Assembly: GCF_017115165.1 (NCBI RefSeq)
Contig: NZ_JABXKF010000184.1
Location: 85,280 to 149,279, forward strand
Direction: 5' to 3'
Length of the DNA: 64,000 bases
Source of the DNA: Nostoc sp. LPT
GTDB lineage: Bacteria; Cyanobacteriota; Cyanobacteriia; Cyanobacteriales; Nostocaceae
Under the pieces are notes generated by a model. It did not search any database and had not been told where the DNA came from. It saw only the letters and a program-made list of their open reading frames with translations. Below are positions 1-8,157 of this stretch, in pieces (within the stretch, counting starts at the first letter, position 1; each line of letters opens with the position of its first letter). The position numbers and the translations under genes are program-made.

Positions 1-2
1 AT

Positions 3-188
3 GGGCGTTTGTACGGCAATATTAGTGACTCTCACAGTCATATCAACTGTGTGGATACAAATCAAATTCTTGATGTTCATGTGGAACTACCAGAAGATTT
101 GATTCGCAAAATCGAAGAAGAAACAGGAGTGCGGATTACTGACTACAGTATTAACTTTTTTGGCTACCGCAATCCGCAGGAGGGTTAG
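3..188 (+). CDS. Fur-family regulator, C-terminal part (cut by window edge)
   Basis: An open frame runs from the window edge to TAG at 186-188 and encodes about 61 residues. The start lies outside. The visible part has the shape of a Fur/PerR/Zur dimerisation domain: a metal-ligand-like HSHINC segment, then ILDVHVELPEDL, an amphipathic helix (IRKIEEETG) and the terminal strand RITDYSINFFGY. This order (H-x-H-x-x-C, then I-D-V, then a helix, then a Y/F-G-Y ending) is typical of Fur-family metalloregulators, and closest to FurC/PerR-like members as I remember them. The DNA-binding domain is not visible, so the subfamily is inference. Confidence 0.65.
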   Translation, partial: GRLYGNISDSHSHINCVDTNQILDVHVELPEDLIRKIEEETGVRITDYSINFFGYRNPQEG

Positions 189-267
189 GGGAGCAGGGGG
201 AGATAAGGGGGATAAAGGAGCAGGGGAGATATAAGGGAGAGGGGGGAGATAACCAATGCCCAATGCC
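189..267. repeat. G/A-rich low-complexity and heptamer repeat spacer
   Basis: The spacer after the Fur-like gene is built of GGGGGAGATAAGG-like units and passes into the heptamer CCAATGC, which continues into the 3' end of the convergent NACHT gene. The same composition recurs after many 3' ends in this window (about 5235, 16100, 49680, 54000, 55980, 58790, 63205). Confidence 0.6.
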
Positions 268-3200
268 CTATTGCCCAATCGAATTATTGCCAAAAACTGT
301 TTCATCATCGGCATCATCATCATCTAAATCTACTGACAAAATTGCGCCTTCACAGCTTTCAATTAATCCGATCGCAGGGGTTTTGTTCCAATTAACGTTT
401 GTGTTTGGCGTGATTTTCACAGTGTTTAAGAAGGGTTGCTGCGATGCCTGCGGCGGTAAACTACGCAAATGTTTCAGTATTTGAAAGGACTCTTTAGAGA
501 ACAAGGCACCATTATCAGTGGCCAATTTTTTGTCAGCCTCAGCAAGGATGGCATCAAATAAGCAAGCATTGGTGAGATTGGCAGTATTAAGATTTACCTC
601 CATCAAGTTTGCCTGTTGCAGGTTTGCGCCTGTGAGATTTGCCTGTTGCAGGTTTGCGGCTGCGAGATTTGCCTGTTGTAGATTCGCGCCTGCGAGGTTT
701 GCCTGTTGCAAATTGGCACCAGCCAAATTCGCCCCCATTAACTCCGCGTTAGATAAGTTTGTTTGCTCAAGATTTACCCCAGTTAACATCACTTGCGATA
801 AAGAGGCTCCCGACAAATTGAGTCCAGCCAGAGACTTGATTCGGGTTGCAAAGGCACTTTTGTGCAAAACCGTTGTCCTAGAAATTAGCACACTCAGCAC
901 CTCTGGATTGAATTCTGTCAAATTGACTGGATTCCCACAAGGCCAAAAAGGAACTTTTGTTTCTCGGTAGCAAGCACAAAGCAATAAAAACACATTCAGT
1001 CCTACCGCAGCATTCACCTGTTCAACATTCACAAAGTTTTGCAGTGCATGAAAATTAGTCAAAGCGTTGTGGGCTATCCCCTCATCTAACCAACGTCCTT
1101 GACAGTAAGCACGCCAGAAAGATAAAAGACGTTGAAACAAAACTTCAAACGAAAATTTGTGCTTTTGTTGGCGACGCAATCCGGCGATCGCTAGTTCTTC
1201 AATTTCTTGGCTAAGTATCCCGTAACCTAGTAAATTATAAATATTCTGGGCCACGCTACTAGGAGAATCAAGTACAAAAGTAGGCGTACCATAAGCTTCA
1301 TCTTGGTACTTAGTCAGAAGTTTAAGTTGAGCAGCAATCGCATCTGCACAAAGAGATTCTCCTAGCTTGAGATGCGAAAACTCAATTAAACTACTTTTCG
1401 CTGCGCTTTCGCCTGAGCTTTCTACATCCCAAGTTTTAAAATAAAACGCTGGTAAAGTATTAAATTCACCAGCTAGATTAATTTGATAACGCTGTGAGTG
1501 TAAAATTTTGAGAGCGATCGCTTGCATCTGCTCAAGTAAATCTTGGGGATGACGATCGGCGAGTAAATTAGCGATCGCTTCTGGAGTCCGATGAATATGA
1601 GCCGTACCCGAACGCAGTAGCATTGTTTTGAACCCACCACTTAGCGGATAACCTAACAACCATCGACTCAGGCGATGATGAATTTCTGATAACAGAAAAG
1701 ACTTTTGGGTATTAGCAGCTAACTGCAATAGTTCATCATCTAGCAATCCCTCGCGGTGCAAGATGCCCAACAAATGCAGCATTAGGGGTTGACGGACAAG
1801 GGCAGATAATTCTCTTAACTTTGATTGGCTGGTAAATAACCCTGCCTGTTTTAAAAATGTAAAGAAATTTTGAGTAATGGGCAATGATTGCACTTTTGCC
1901 CACTGTTGAAACCATTGTTTGAGTTCGTCCACATCCAATGGCTGAATAATAATTCGCCTCAACAATAGCGGTAGTTCCGAAACGATTTCTGGTAACGTCG
2001 TTGAGCGACTCGTTAACACAATTTTGTGCCGTTGCTGAGATTGAAAGTTCAGTAATTGCTGAATAAAAATTGCTTGTGCCCTGATACCCTGAGTAGAATG
2101 GGGCAATTCATCCAAACCATCTAGCAGCAACAGACAAGGGAGATTTTCTTGCTCTAACCAAGTTGAAAGATTAACGCCAAAGGCAGAATTTAGAGTTTCG
2201 ATGAAAGTTTTACCGTATTTTACATCTCGTAACCTAATTAATATAGGCATCCAAGTAGGGTATAATTCCTGTGCTATCTGTGCTGCCCAAAGTTGGCAAA
2301 AACTAGTTTTTCCATAACCAGGTTCTGACTCAATAACAGCGATCGTTTCTAAATCAGTTAGCTGTTGCTGCGCCCATGTTTTTAAATCAACTGGTTTAAC
2401 AGCTTTTTTATCCTGCTCAAAAATATTTTCGTCTATTGGTAAGCCTTTTTGTGGTACATAGATATCCTTAAGAGCAAAGGATTCCATCAGCAAAGGGATG
2501 CTGAGGTTTTTAATCAAACTTGCACGGTAATGTTCTCGGTGCAAATCAATTTTTTCACCGACTGTAGAACCAACTTCTGGGGTAATGAAACTGGGAGATA
2601 ATGAAATCCCCAAACGGAAAAATTTTTGCAGTTGGGCTAAAGGTGCAGCATTCTCGGTGACGACTACCAGTATCTCACCAGGAAGTGAGTTGACCAAACG
2701 CTGTGTTAAGAGTTTCGCTTCAACTTCCTCAGCACCATTGGCAACTAACCAAGCGATAGCAGCGTTATTTATTTGTTGCACCAGTAATGAATCTGCAACT
2801 GAAGACAGTGCTTGTTCAGCTTGAGTATCAGTCAATTTACCTGGGCTGAGAGTTTTCAGTAATCCTTGTAGTTGCGGTTCTTGGAGGATGAGTTTACCCA
2901 CATCCTCTTTAAGTATGTGTGGTTGTATGGGTATAATTGCCCGGTCTAACCACGGTTTTTGTAGGCTTGCTTCCTGCTTTAGAATTGCTTGCAAAGCCTG
3001 GAGATAGGCAATTTGAAACGCTAGCCATGTGCCTTCGTTACGTTTTAAAGGTTTTTTTTGGCTAAGGCTACGTAACAGTTTTTCTGTCAACTGGGAAATG
3101 ACACTGATTTCTTCCCAAACAATACTTAAGGGCAGTTCTAAAACCTCTACCAAGGTACAGATATCAAAAGGTATGAGACTTTTGACTTCCATATCCTGAA

Positions 3201-3303
3201 CAATACGGTAGGCAATACCTGCCAATTGTCCCTCAGAAAAGCCTCTGATTTGATTGATTGCGATATGGCGTTCTGCCAACCAGTGCCGAATACTCAGGTT
3301 CAT
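268..3303 (-). CDS. NACHT-domain NTPase with C-terminal pentapeptide repeats
   Basis: A 1011-residue STAND-type NTPase. The Walker A P-loop SEPGYGKTS lies at residues 326-334 and the Walker B motif LLLLDGLDEL at 391-400, the usual NACHT signature. Residues 1-310 form a helical N-terminal region I cannot assign. About residues 824-920 are pentapeptide repeats (A-N-L-Q-Q type) in runs of ANLAG, ANLQQ and ANLTG. The tail ends in an acidic stretch (DLDDDDADDE). Proteins of this plan resemble NLR sensors, and many bacterial NACHT proteins are anti-phage, but the repeat sensor and lack of a recognisable effector leave the role open. A small dispersed repeat (441-467) supplies in-frame residues near the C terminus. 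It is transcribed divergently from the DUF3685 gene across a 143 bp spacer. Confidence 0.85.
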   Translation of the reverse strand: MNLSIRHWLAERHIAINQIRGFSEGQLAGIAYRIVQDMEVKSLIPFDICTLVEVLELPLSIVWEEISVISQLTEKLLRSLSQKKPLKRNEGTWLAFQIAYLQALQAILKQEASLQKPWLDRAIIPIQPHILKEDVGKLILQEPQLQGLLKTLSPGKLTDTQAEQALSSVADSLLVQQINNAAIAWLVANGAEEVEAKLLTQRLVNSLPGEILVVVTENAAPLAQLQKFFRLGISLSPSFITPEVGSTVGEKIDLHREHYRASLIKNLSIPLLMESFALKDIYVPQKGLPIDENIFEQDKKAVKPVDLKTWAQQQLTDLETIAVIESEPGYGKTSFCQLWAAQIAQELYPTWMPILIRLRDVKYGKTFIETLNSAFGVNLSTWLEQENLPCLLLLDGLDELPHSTQGIRAQAIFIQQLLNFQSQQRHKIVLTSRSTTLPEIVSELPLLLRRIIIQPLDVDELKQWFQQWAKVQSLPITQNFFTFLKQAGLFTSQSKLRELSALVRQPLMLHLLGILHREGLLDDELLQLAANTQKSFLLSEIHHRLSRWLLGYPLSGGFKTMLLRSGTAHIHRTPEAIANLLADRHPQDLLEQMQAIALKILHSQRYQINLAGEFNTLPAFYFKTWDVESSGESAAKSSLIEFSHLKLGESLCADAIAAQLKLLTKYQDEAYGTPTFVLDSPSSVAQNIYNLLGYGILSQEIEELAIAGLRRQQKHKFSFEVLFQRLLSFWRAYCQGRWLDEGIAHNALTNFHALQNFVNVEQVNAAVGLNVFLLLCACYRETKVPFWPCGNPVNLTEFNPEVLSVLISRTTVLHKSAFATRIKSLAGLNLSGASLSQVMLTGVNLEQTNLSNAELMGANLAGANLQQANLAGANLQQANLAAANLQQANLTGANLQQANLMEVNLNTANLTNACLFDAILAEADKKLATDNGALFSKESFQILKHLRSLPPQASQQPFLNTVKITPNTNVNWNKTPAIGLIESCEGAILSVDLDDDDADDETVFGNNSIGQ
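441..467 (+). repeat. Small dispersed repeat inside the NACHT gene
   Basis: GCGATGCCTGCGGCGG followed by TAAACTACGCA belongs to the same dispersed family as copies at 11922-11952 and 21300-21330. Here it lies within the 3' coding part of the NACHT gene and reads in frame as RSLPPQAS. Confidence 0.7.
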
Positions 3304-3446
3304 TTAATTACACAGTGAAGGCTGCATAAGGCAATTATGATCGATTTATCAGTTTGCGAAAACAGGTGACAATGGGGAAGACAAAGTTTTGTATCAAAGC
3401 TGTTTTCTGATTGGTAAAAAACAGTGCTGATGTAATTGAGTGGATT

Positions 3447-5216
3447 ATGAGCGATCGCCCGCTAAAATTATTGTTAATCGACCAAGACCCGATTTTTCGT
3501 CTGGGATTACGGGTAGCCCTAGAAGCGATTCCTAACCTAGAAGCGATCGCAGTTGTAGAAACTGACACCATTGCCTTGCAGATTCTAGCAGAAATTGCTG
3601 AAAAAGACCCTAATCAGGTAAATTTGGTAGTTTTGGAATTCGGTAATGGTCGCTCCACCACCAGTCAACAGCTAGGTTTACAATTTTGTCGGCAAATCAG
3701 AGCCTTATATCCCAACCTACCAATTTTGCTCCTCAGTTCTGTGCAAGAACAAGGACTACTATTAGCTGCAAAATCTGTTGGTGTAAATGGCTACTGCCCC
3801 AAAGGTACACCACTTCCTGAGTTAGTCGCCGCCATGCAAGAAGTTGCAGATGGTGGTTCTTACTGGTTTCGCGATACAGAAGCAATCATAACTCCTAATT
3901 CTCCTAGTACAGACGCGATTAATCGCGTTTTTCCCCACTCCTCACTCCCCTTCTCTAAACTGCGAAATAATTTCCGTTTGTCAGGAATTGCTAACATTGA
4001 CGCTACCCTAGCCGCAGTAACTGCACAATTACAAGTTCCCGGACTACCAGTACTAGATCGAGCCATTCTAGCTGGACAGCGGCGAGAACTGCTAGCGGCT
4101 CGTTGGTTGCTAAATCGGTTGTTGGTTTCATCACAAGAAAGGCGAGAGGAACAGATTATAGTTGCTGATCAGCCGCCTTTAACTCCTTCATTAAGCAGCA
4201 CCATTCAGCAAAGGCAAACCGTATCACCTTTACTTAGTCCGGGAACCCTACAATCTGCCTTGTTTACATCTTGCGTTAATAAGCTTCAATTTCCTTTAAG
4301 AAATGTTACAGATATACCTTTAGAAATTGATATCTTTCGTGAAGATAAAAAACGGGAATTACTTTATCTGATACTACAAAAATTGGCTGAACAGTTGGAT
4401 GAACTGCGTGCTTCTCAAATAGAGATAAATCAATTATATGAACTAAAAAATACCTTGATACGCGATTTATGGCAAGTAGCAATTATAGATTTCTTTGGAA
4501 AGTTTTCTCGGATAAAAATAGTTAATCAAAATGTAGAAATTGTTAATGTGCTGCTGCAAAATACAGAGGTTATACAAAGAGATATTCTCAATAAAATTCC
4601 GCTAGTTTGTGAGTTGTATTCTTATCTATTATTTCAAACAGAATTGAACATTGATAATACCTCCTATCCAGTAGTGAGCGCCGAAACCAAGTCGCAAGCA
4701 TTGACGATTTTAGAGAACTTGTTGATTCAGGTAGCGAATGGAGTAGTGCAACCACTGTTAAATTCTCTAGCAGATGTAGAAGAGATCAAGCAAAACTTTT
4801 ATGGACGCCAATTGATTTCTACAAGAGAAATTGAACGGTTTAGAAATGATTTGTCGTGGAAATATAGATTAAAAAATTATATAAACGAGCCAAAAGCAGT
4901 TTTTGAAAGTCGGTATGAGCTATTTGTAATTGTGCCTCGTGGCATTGCCAATACTTCAGTTTATGCTCCTCGAAATCAGGAGTTAGTAAAACTTTCTAAT
5001 ATTCCTTTAGTAGTGACATTACTTCTAGAGTTTAGTGATGCGATCGCACCGCGTTTAAAATCACTATTAGCTGTTTTCGGTAGCGGTATAGTTTTTATCC
5101 TTACCCAAATAGTCGGGCGGGGTTTAGGTTTAATCGGTCGTGGTATCCTTCAAGGTATTGGTAGCGTTTCGTCAGTAGAAAAGAACTTTAGACGAAATAG
5201 CGATCGACCTAAGTGA
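3447..5216 (+). CDS. DUF3685 family protein with receiver-like N terminus
   Basis: A protein of 589 residues from ATG 3447; an upstream TTG at 3411 would add 12 residues but lacks family support. Residues about 6-125 fold like a response-regulator receiver (LKLLLIDQDPIFRLGLRVAL, then LPILLLSS, then GYCPKGTPLPEL). The position of the phospho-accepting Asp is Glu (VVLEF, E64), so it may be a pseudo-receiver. The rest matches the cyanobacterial DUF3685 region, ending in hydrophobic, Gly-rich segments (residues about 540-575) that suggest membrane association. No output DNA-binding domain is visible. It is divergent to the NACHT gene and upstream of phytol kinase. Confidence 0.8.
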   Translation: MSDRPLKLLLIDQDPIFRLGLRVALEAIPNLEAIAVVETDTIALQILAEIAEKDPNQVNLVVLEFGNGRSTTSQQLGLQFCRQIRALYPNLPILLLSSVQEQGLLLAAKSVGVNGYCPKGTPLPELVAAMQEVADGGSYWFRDTEAIITPNSPSTDAINRVFPHSSLPFSKLRNNFRLSGIANIDATLAAVTAQLQVPGLPVLDRAILAGQRRELLAARWLLNRLLVSSQERREEQIIVADQPPLTPSLSSTIQQRQTVSPLLSPGTLQSALFTSCVNKLQFPLRNVTDIPLEIDIFREDKKRELLYLILQKLAEQLDELRASQIEINQLYELKNTLIRDLWQVAIIDFFGKFSRIKIVNQNVEIVNVLLQNTEVIQRDILNKIPLVCELYSYLLFQTELNIDNTSYPVVSAETKSQALTILENLLIQVANGVVQPLLNSLADVEEIKQNFYGRQLISTREIERFRNDLSWKYRLKNYINEPKAVFESRYELFVIVPRGIANTSVYAPRNQELVKLSNIPLVVTLLLEFSDAIAPRLKSLLAVFGSGIVFILTQIVGRGLGLIGRGILQGIGSVSSVEKNFRRNSDRPK

Positions 5217-5277
5217 ATAAGCAGTTCTTGCAGGGGGAGATGAGGGAGCAGGGGAAGAAGAATTATTGATGAATACC

Positions 5278-5300
5278 CAATGACAAATGACAAATGACAA
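5278..5300 (+). repeat. Heptamer tandem repeat (ACAAATG)n overlapping a start codon
   Basis: Three consecutive ACAAATG units run into the ATG at 5294 used by the phytol kinase gene, so the start codon itself is part of the repeat and the usual Shine-Dalgarno position is filled by repeat sequence. Confidence 0.7.
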
Positions 5301-5998
5301 ATGATTTTATCGGGCTAGCAATTTCTTATGTTTACGCTATTAGTCTGCTTGTGATTGGCGAGGGATTGCGTAAGCTGTTTGGTGTGAAACCAGATTTGAC
5401 TCGCAAAGTAATCCATATTGGCGCAGGGATGTGGGCTTTCGGCGTCCTGCTACTGTTTAGGAAGTGGGAAATCGGAATTATACCTTTTGCTACCTTTATC
5501 GGATTGAACTACCTATTTTACCGCTACCGAATCATCGGCGCAATGGATACCCAGGATAGCTCACCCGGTACAGTTTATTTCGCTATCTCAGTGACGCTGC
5601 TGTTCGGGCTACTGTGGCGACCAGAGGGGCCAGTAGATAGCGCTCCAATTGCTGTAGCAGGAATAATGGCGATGACCTGGGGTGATGCACTAGCAGCATT
5701 AATCGGTAGACGTTTTGGGCAGCATAAATACCAAGTGGGAAGTTCTGTACGTTCCTGGGAAGGTTCAGCAGCAATGTTTATAGCGAGTACAGTAGTGATT
5801 TTCTTGGTGCTGTTACTGCTACCTGGTTCGTTGCTGAGTCCTTTCGCAACGCCTTTAAGTTTAGGATGGGCATTGTTGACGGCGGTGGTAACTGCTACTT
5901 TCGCAACCCTAGCAGAGGCAGTTTCGCCCCACGGCACAGATAACCTCAGCGTACCTCTAACAGCGGCGGGAGTAGTTTGGATTTTCATGCAGGCTTAA
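5294..5998 (+). CDS. Phytol kinase family (dolichol/DGK1-type) membrane kinase
   Basis: A 234-residue polytopic membrane protein with about six hydrophobic segments. It carries the family signature RKVIHIGAGMWAFG near residues 36-50, WGDALAALIGRRFG near 129-142 and GSSVRSWEGSAAMF near 149-162, typical of the VTE5/SEC59/DGK1 group of CTP-dependent lipid kinases. Cyanobacterial members phosphorylate phytol released from chlorophyll, feeding tocopherol synthesis; older annotation calls them phosphatidate cytidylyltransferase. The start ATG sits in a heptamer repeat and no clear ribosome site precedes it. Its last 14 bases overlap the end of the TnpB remnant on the other strand. Confidence 0.8.
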   Translation: MTNDFIGLAISYVYAISLLVIGEGLRKLFGVKPDLTRKVIHIGAGMWAFGVLLLFRKWEIGIIPFATFIGLNYLFYRYRIIGAMDTQDSSPGTVYFAISVTLLFGLLWRPEGPVDSAPIAVAGIMAMTWGDALAALIGRRFGQHKYQVGSSVRSWEGSAAMFIASTVVIFLVLLLLPGSLLSPFATPLSLGWALLTAVVTATFATLAEAVSPHGTDNLSVPLTAAGVVWIFMQA

Positions 5999-6600
5999 TT
6001 CGTTTCTCACTCGTTGTCCACCCTTCGGGTTTTGCGCCGAACGTAGGCAGAAAATCGCCGTCCAAAAAACTAGTTTTACTAGTATACGATTCTTCAGCTT
6101 CAACAAAATTGATGCGATATTCTTCACACAATTGCTTGATTCTTTCTTTGAGCTTGGCAGTTGGTATCTGCACAAAAGATTGAGTTGTCTTACCAAGCTT
6201 TGCTTCTTGCCGTTGCCCTTGATTCCACCCAAAAACAACTGTACCAATTTGATGCTTAACGCAATAGTCAACAACCAGTCTTGCGATTTTATTAATTGCA
6301 TCTCGCGTCTGGTGATTCCGTTTTTCTGTTATATATGCTAACTGTTCATCCCAGTATCCTTGCGCTTTACCTTCTTTCAATGTGCTAACACGTTTGTTGT
6401 ACCACTGATTAAGTGATTTAACTTTGTGCCCATCAATAATAAAGCTAGTTCCAATACTGGAGACACAGCTTAACCAGTTGTTGATACCTGGGTCTATTGC
6501 TAAAGCAGACTGAGGATTTAGTTTGAAGTCTGGTGTTGGCTCAAATTCTTGTACGCTGTAACAAAAGATAAAACTATTACTCAGGTAGTGGAAGAACTTT
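5985..6600 (-). pseudogene. TnpB-like (IS200/IS605 OrfB) transposase remnant
   Basis: Translating past the apparent start at 6380 gives one open frame back to about 6600, where a TAA stops it. It contains the RuvC-I motif ALAIDPGINNW, then NQWYNKR, GTVVFGWNQGQ, FVQIPTAKLKERI and EESYTSK..FLDGD, all typical of OrfB/TnpB proteins. The C-terminal zinc finger and last RuvC motif are missing: the frame ends at SEKRIKPA where related proteins continue. The N-terminal half is also missing; a few bases upstream begins the IS630 copy. Both ends are lost, so it is dead. It sits tail to tail with phytol kinase. Confidence 0.8.
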
Positions 6601-6624
6601 TAGATATAGCAATGGACAAGGCGG

Positions 6625-7521
6625 TTAGGACGCTGTGCGAAGCACATCTTCCATAGCATTCCGAAGACAGTCAAATTGAATTAGTTGTTTACGAATTTGA
6701 CTCTTTAACCATGAGCAACATCGCTCAATTTTATTAAGTTCGGGTGAATAGGATGGCAAGTATTTTAAGTGACAGTCTGCCGATTCAATTAATTCTTGAA
6801 TACATCCACCTCGATGAAATGTGGCATTATCTGCAATCACTATTTGTGCAGGTTTTAGCGATGGTATTAAACAAGTTTCTAGCCAAGTTTCAAAGACAGT
6901 TCGCTTCCTTGCACCCTCCACAGTAAATGGAGCGAATAATTTCCCATTACAACAGGCAGCAATCATATTAACTCGTCTTTGTCTCCTCCCACTTTTCAGT
7001 GCATGAAATCGCTGACCTTTTTCATTCCACCCATAGCCATAATCTTCTCTATTATCCATTCCAGCTTCATCTATATAGACTATTGACTCTGGTTTGTACA
7101 TCGCTATCTCTTCTCTAAATTCTTGTCGTTTAACTTCATCTCGTTCTTGATAACCATAAGTTTTTTTTCCGAGTGAACCCAATTTTCTTTAAGGCTCTTG
7201 ATATTGTGCGTTAGCCTAGCTCGCCGTAGGCATCGCTAATTTCTACCGACCATAATTTGGCCATATCTACTTGAGTTTTATCCCCATTAACCTCAACAAA
7301 TTTTTCAAATTTTTCCCAGTCGGTAATTTTATGCCCATTACAAGAGTGGTTGATTTGGTAACGCTTGGTAATCTCCTGTTCTGGCAAATCGATTGAAGCC
7401 AAAGGTTGATTGTATTTCGACTGATTTGAAAAACTTGAGCCGCTTCACTCTTCTTCATCCCGTCTAACTCAATTGCCTGAATTACCTTCTGACGTAAGTC
7501 GTAACTGTAGGATTTTGGCAT
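6625..7521 (-). pseudogene. IS630-family DDE transposase, disrupted
   Basis: The N-terminal helix-turn-helix part starts at 7521 (MPKSYSYDLRQKVIQAIELDG) and runs to about NLWLQ, after which the reading shifts frame more than once before NGHKITDWEKFEKF. The catalytic part runs 7182-6625 with the three DDE residues in IDEAGMD, IADNATFH and LNKIERC. Between them, a small dispersed repeat (7208-7236) adds DAYGELG and a stop codon where related proteins continue directly into RTISRAL. An eight-A run at about 7160 could allow a -1 shift into KKTYGYQER, so that junction might be programmed, but the stop in the repeat and the earlier shifts mean no intact protein. Confidence 0.8.
7208..7236 (-). repeat. 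Small dispersed repeat nested in the IS630 transposase
   Basis: On the minus strand the segment reads GCGATGCCTACGGCGAGCTA then GGCTAACGC, the same family as the repeat at 441-467. It interrupts the transposase frame and carries an in-frame TAA. Confidence 0.65.
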
Positions 7522-7615
7522 GATCTGTTCTTGTGCTAAGGCTTAAGCAGTATCTAGTATTACTTTACTCATAGATTATATTCTTTGTCCTAACCGCCTT
7601 GGCGGTTGCTATATC

Positions 7616-8157
7616 AGTTACCCTGAAAGCAAATATCACTTGATGCTCATTTTAGCTCAAGGGTGTCTAATGATCGCTTTTTGAATCTAATTTTTATCGA
7701 TTTATTCGATGTAGTAATTAACCTGACATTTGGTACATTACTTCGCACTAAAATCTGCAATTATTCATGGGATAGAGTTGTAAATGATGAGCTTTCAACA
7801 CCAGAAAGTAGCGCTAGTTCTTCTAAATATTCACCATCCTTAGAAGAGGTACAAACCATTCCTATTCCATGAAGCCTATCTGCTGTAGCGATTCTCATTT
7901 GAATGAAATATAGGCTTAGGGGCGTACATTTGTGCGCCTTTATGAAAATCTATGTTTATCTGTGGTTAATTGTATCGATTGTCCACAAGCAATAACTAGA
8001 ATTTTAACGGGAATAGGGTAAAAACCAGAGGGGCTTTTATTGTTGATGGGCAATACTACCCAAAATAAGCAGAGCAGCAGAAGTTGAAGATGTTGTTCCT
8101 TCAGAGTATTTGGGAATACTAGACTTGAAAAACTTTGTTGGCAAAGGCAAGCAGTGG
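7616..8157. other. Spacer without a convincing gene
   Basis: A 540 bp stretch between the IS630 right end and the helicase start. A 69-codon frame at 7663-7872 has no recognisable domain, an unremarkable start and a low-complexity Ser-rich end, so I do not call it. In the helicase frame the sequence is open from the TGA at about 8044, but the family match begins only at ATG 8158. Confidence 0.5.

Larger units (their letters stand above)
6607..7611. mobile_element. IS630-family insertion sequence (degenerate), about 1.0 kb
   Basis: Terminal inverted repeats are visible: the left end reads TAGCAATGGACAAGGCGGTT and the right end, reverse-complemented, TAGCAACCGCCAAGGCGGTT, a 20-plus bp match with a few differences. 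Both ends abut a TA dinucleotide (6605-6606 and 7612-7613), the target duplication of IS630/Tc1-type elements. The joined flanks would read ...TTTTAGATATCAG.... The transposase inside is disrupted (separate entry), so the copy is not autonomous. Confidence 0.8.

Noticed and set aside
518..970. 150-codon + strand frame rich in RFACCRFA repeats
   Set aside because: It is the antisense shadow of the pentapeptide repeats of the NACHT gene.
5575..5988. 137-codon minus-strand frame inside phytol kinase
   Set aside because: Antisense shadow; the + strand has clear family motifs.
7663..7872. 69-codon frame after the IS630 element
   Set aside because: No ribosome site, no recognisable domain, low-complexity end; likely chance.
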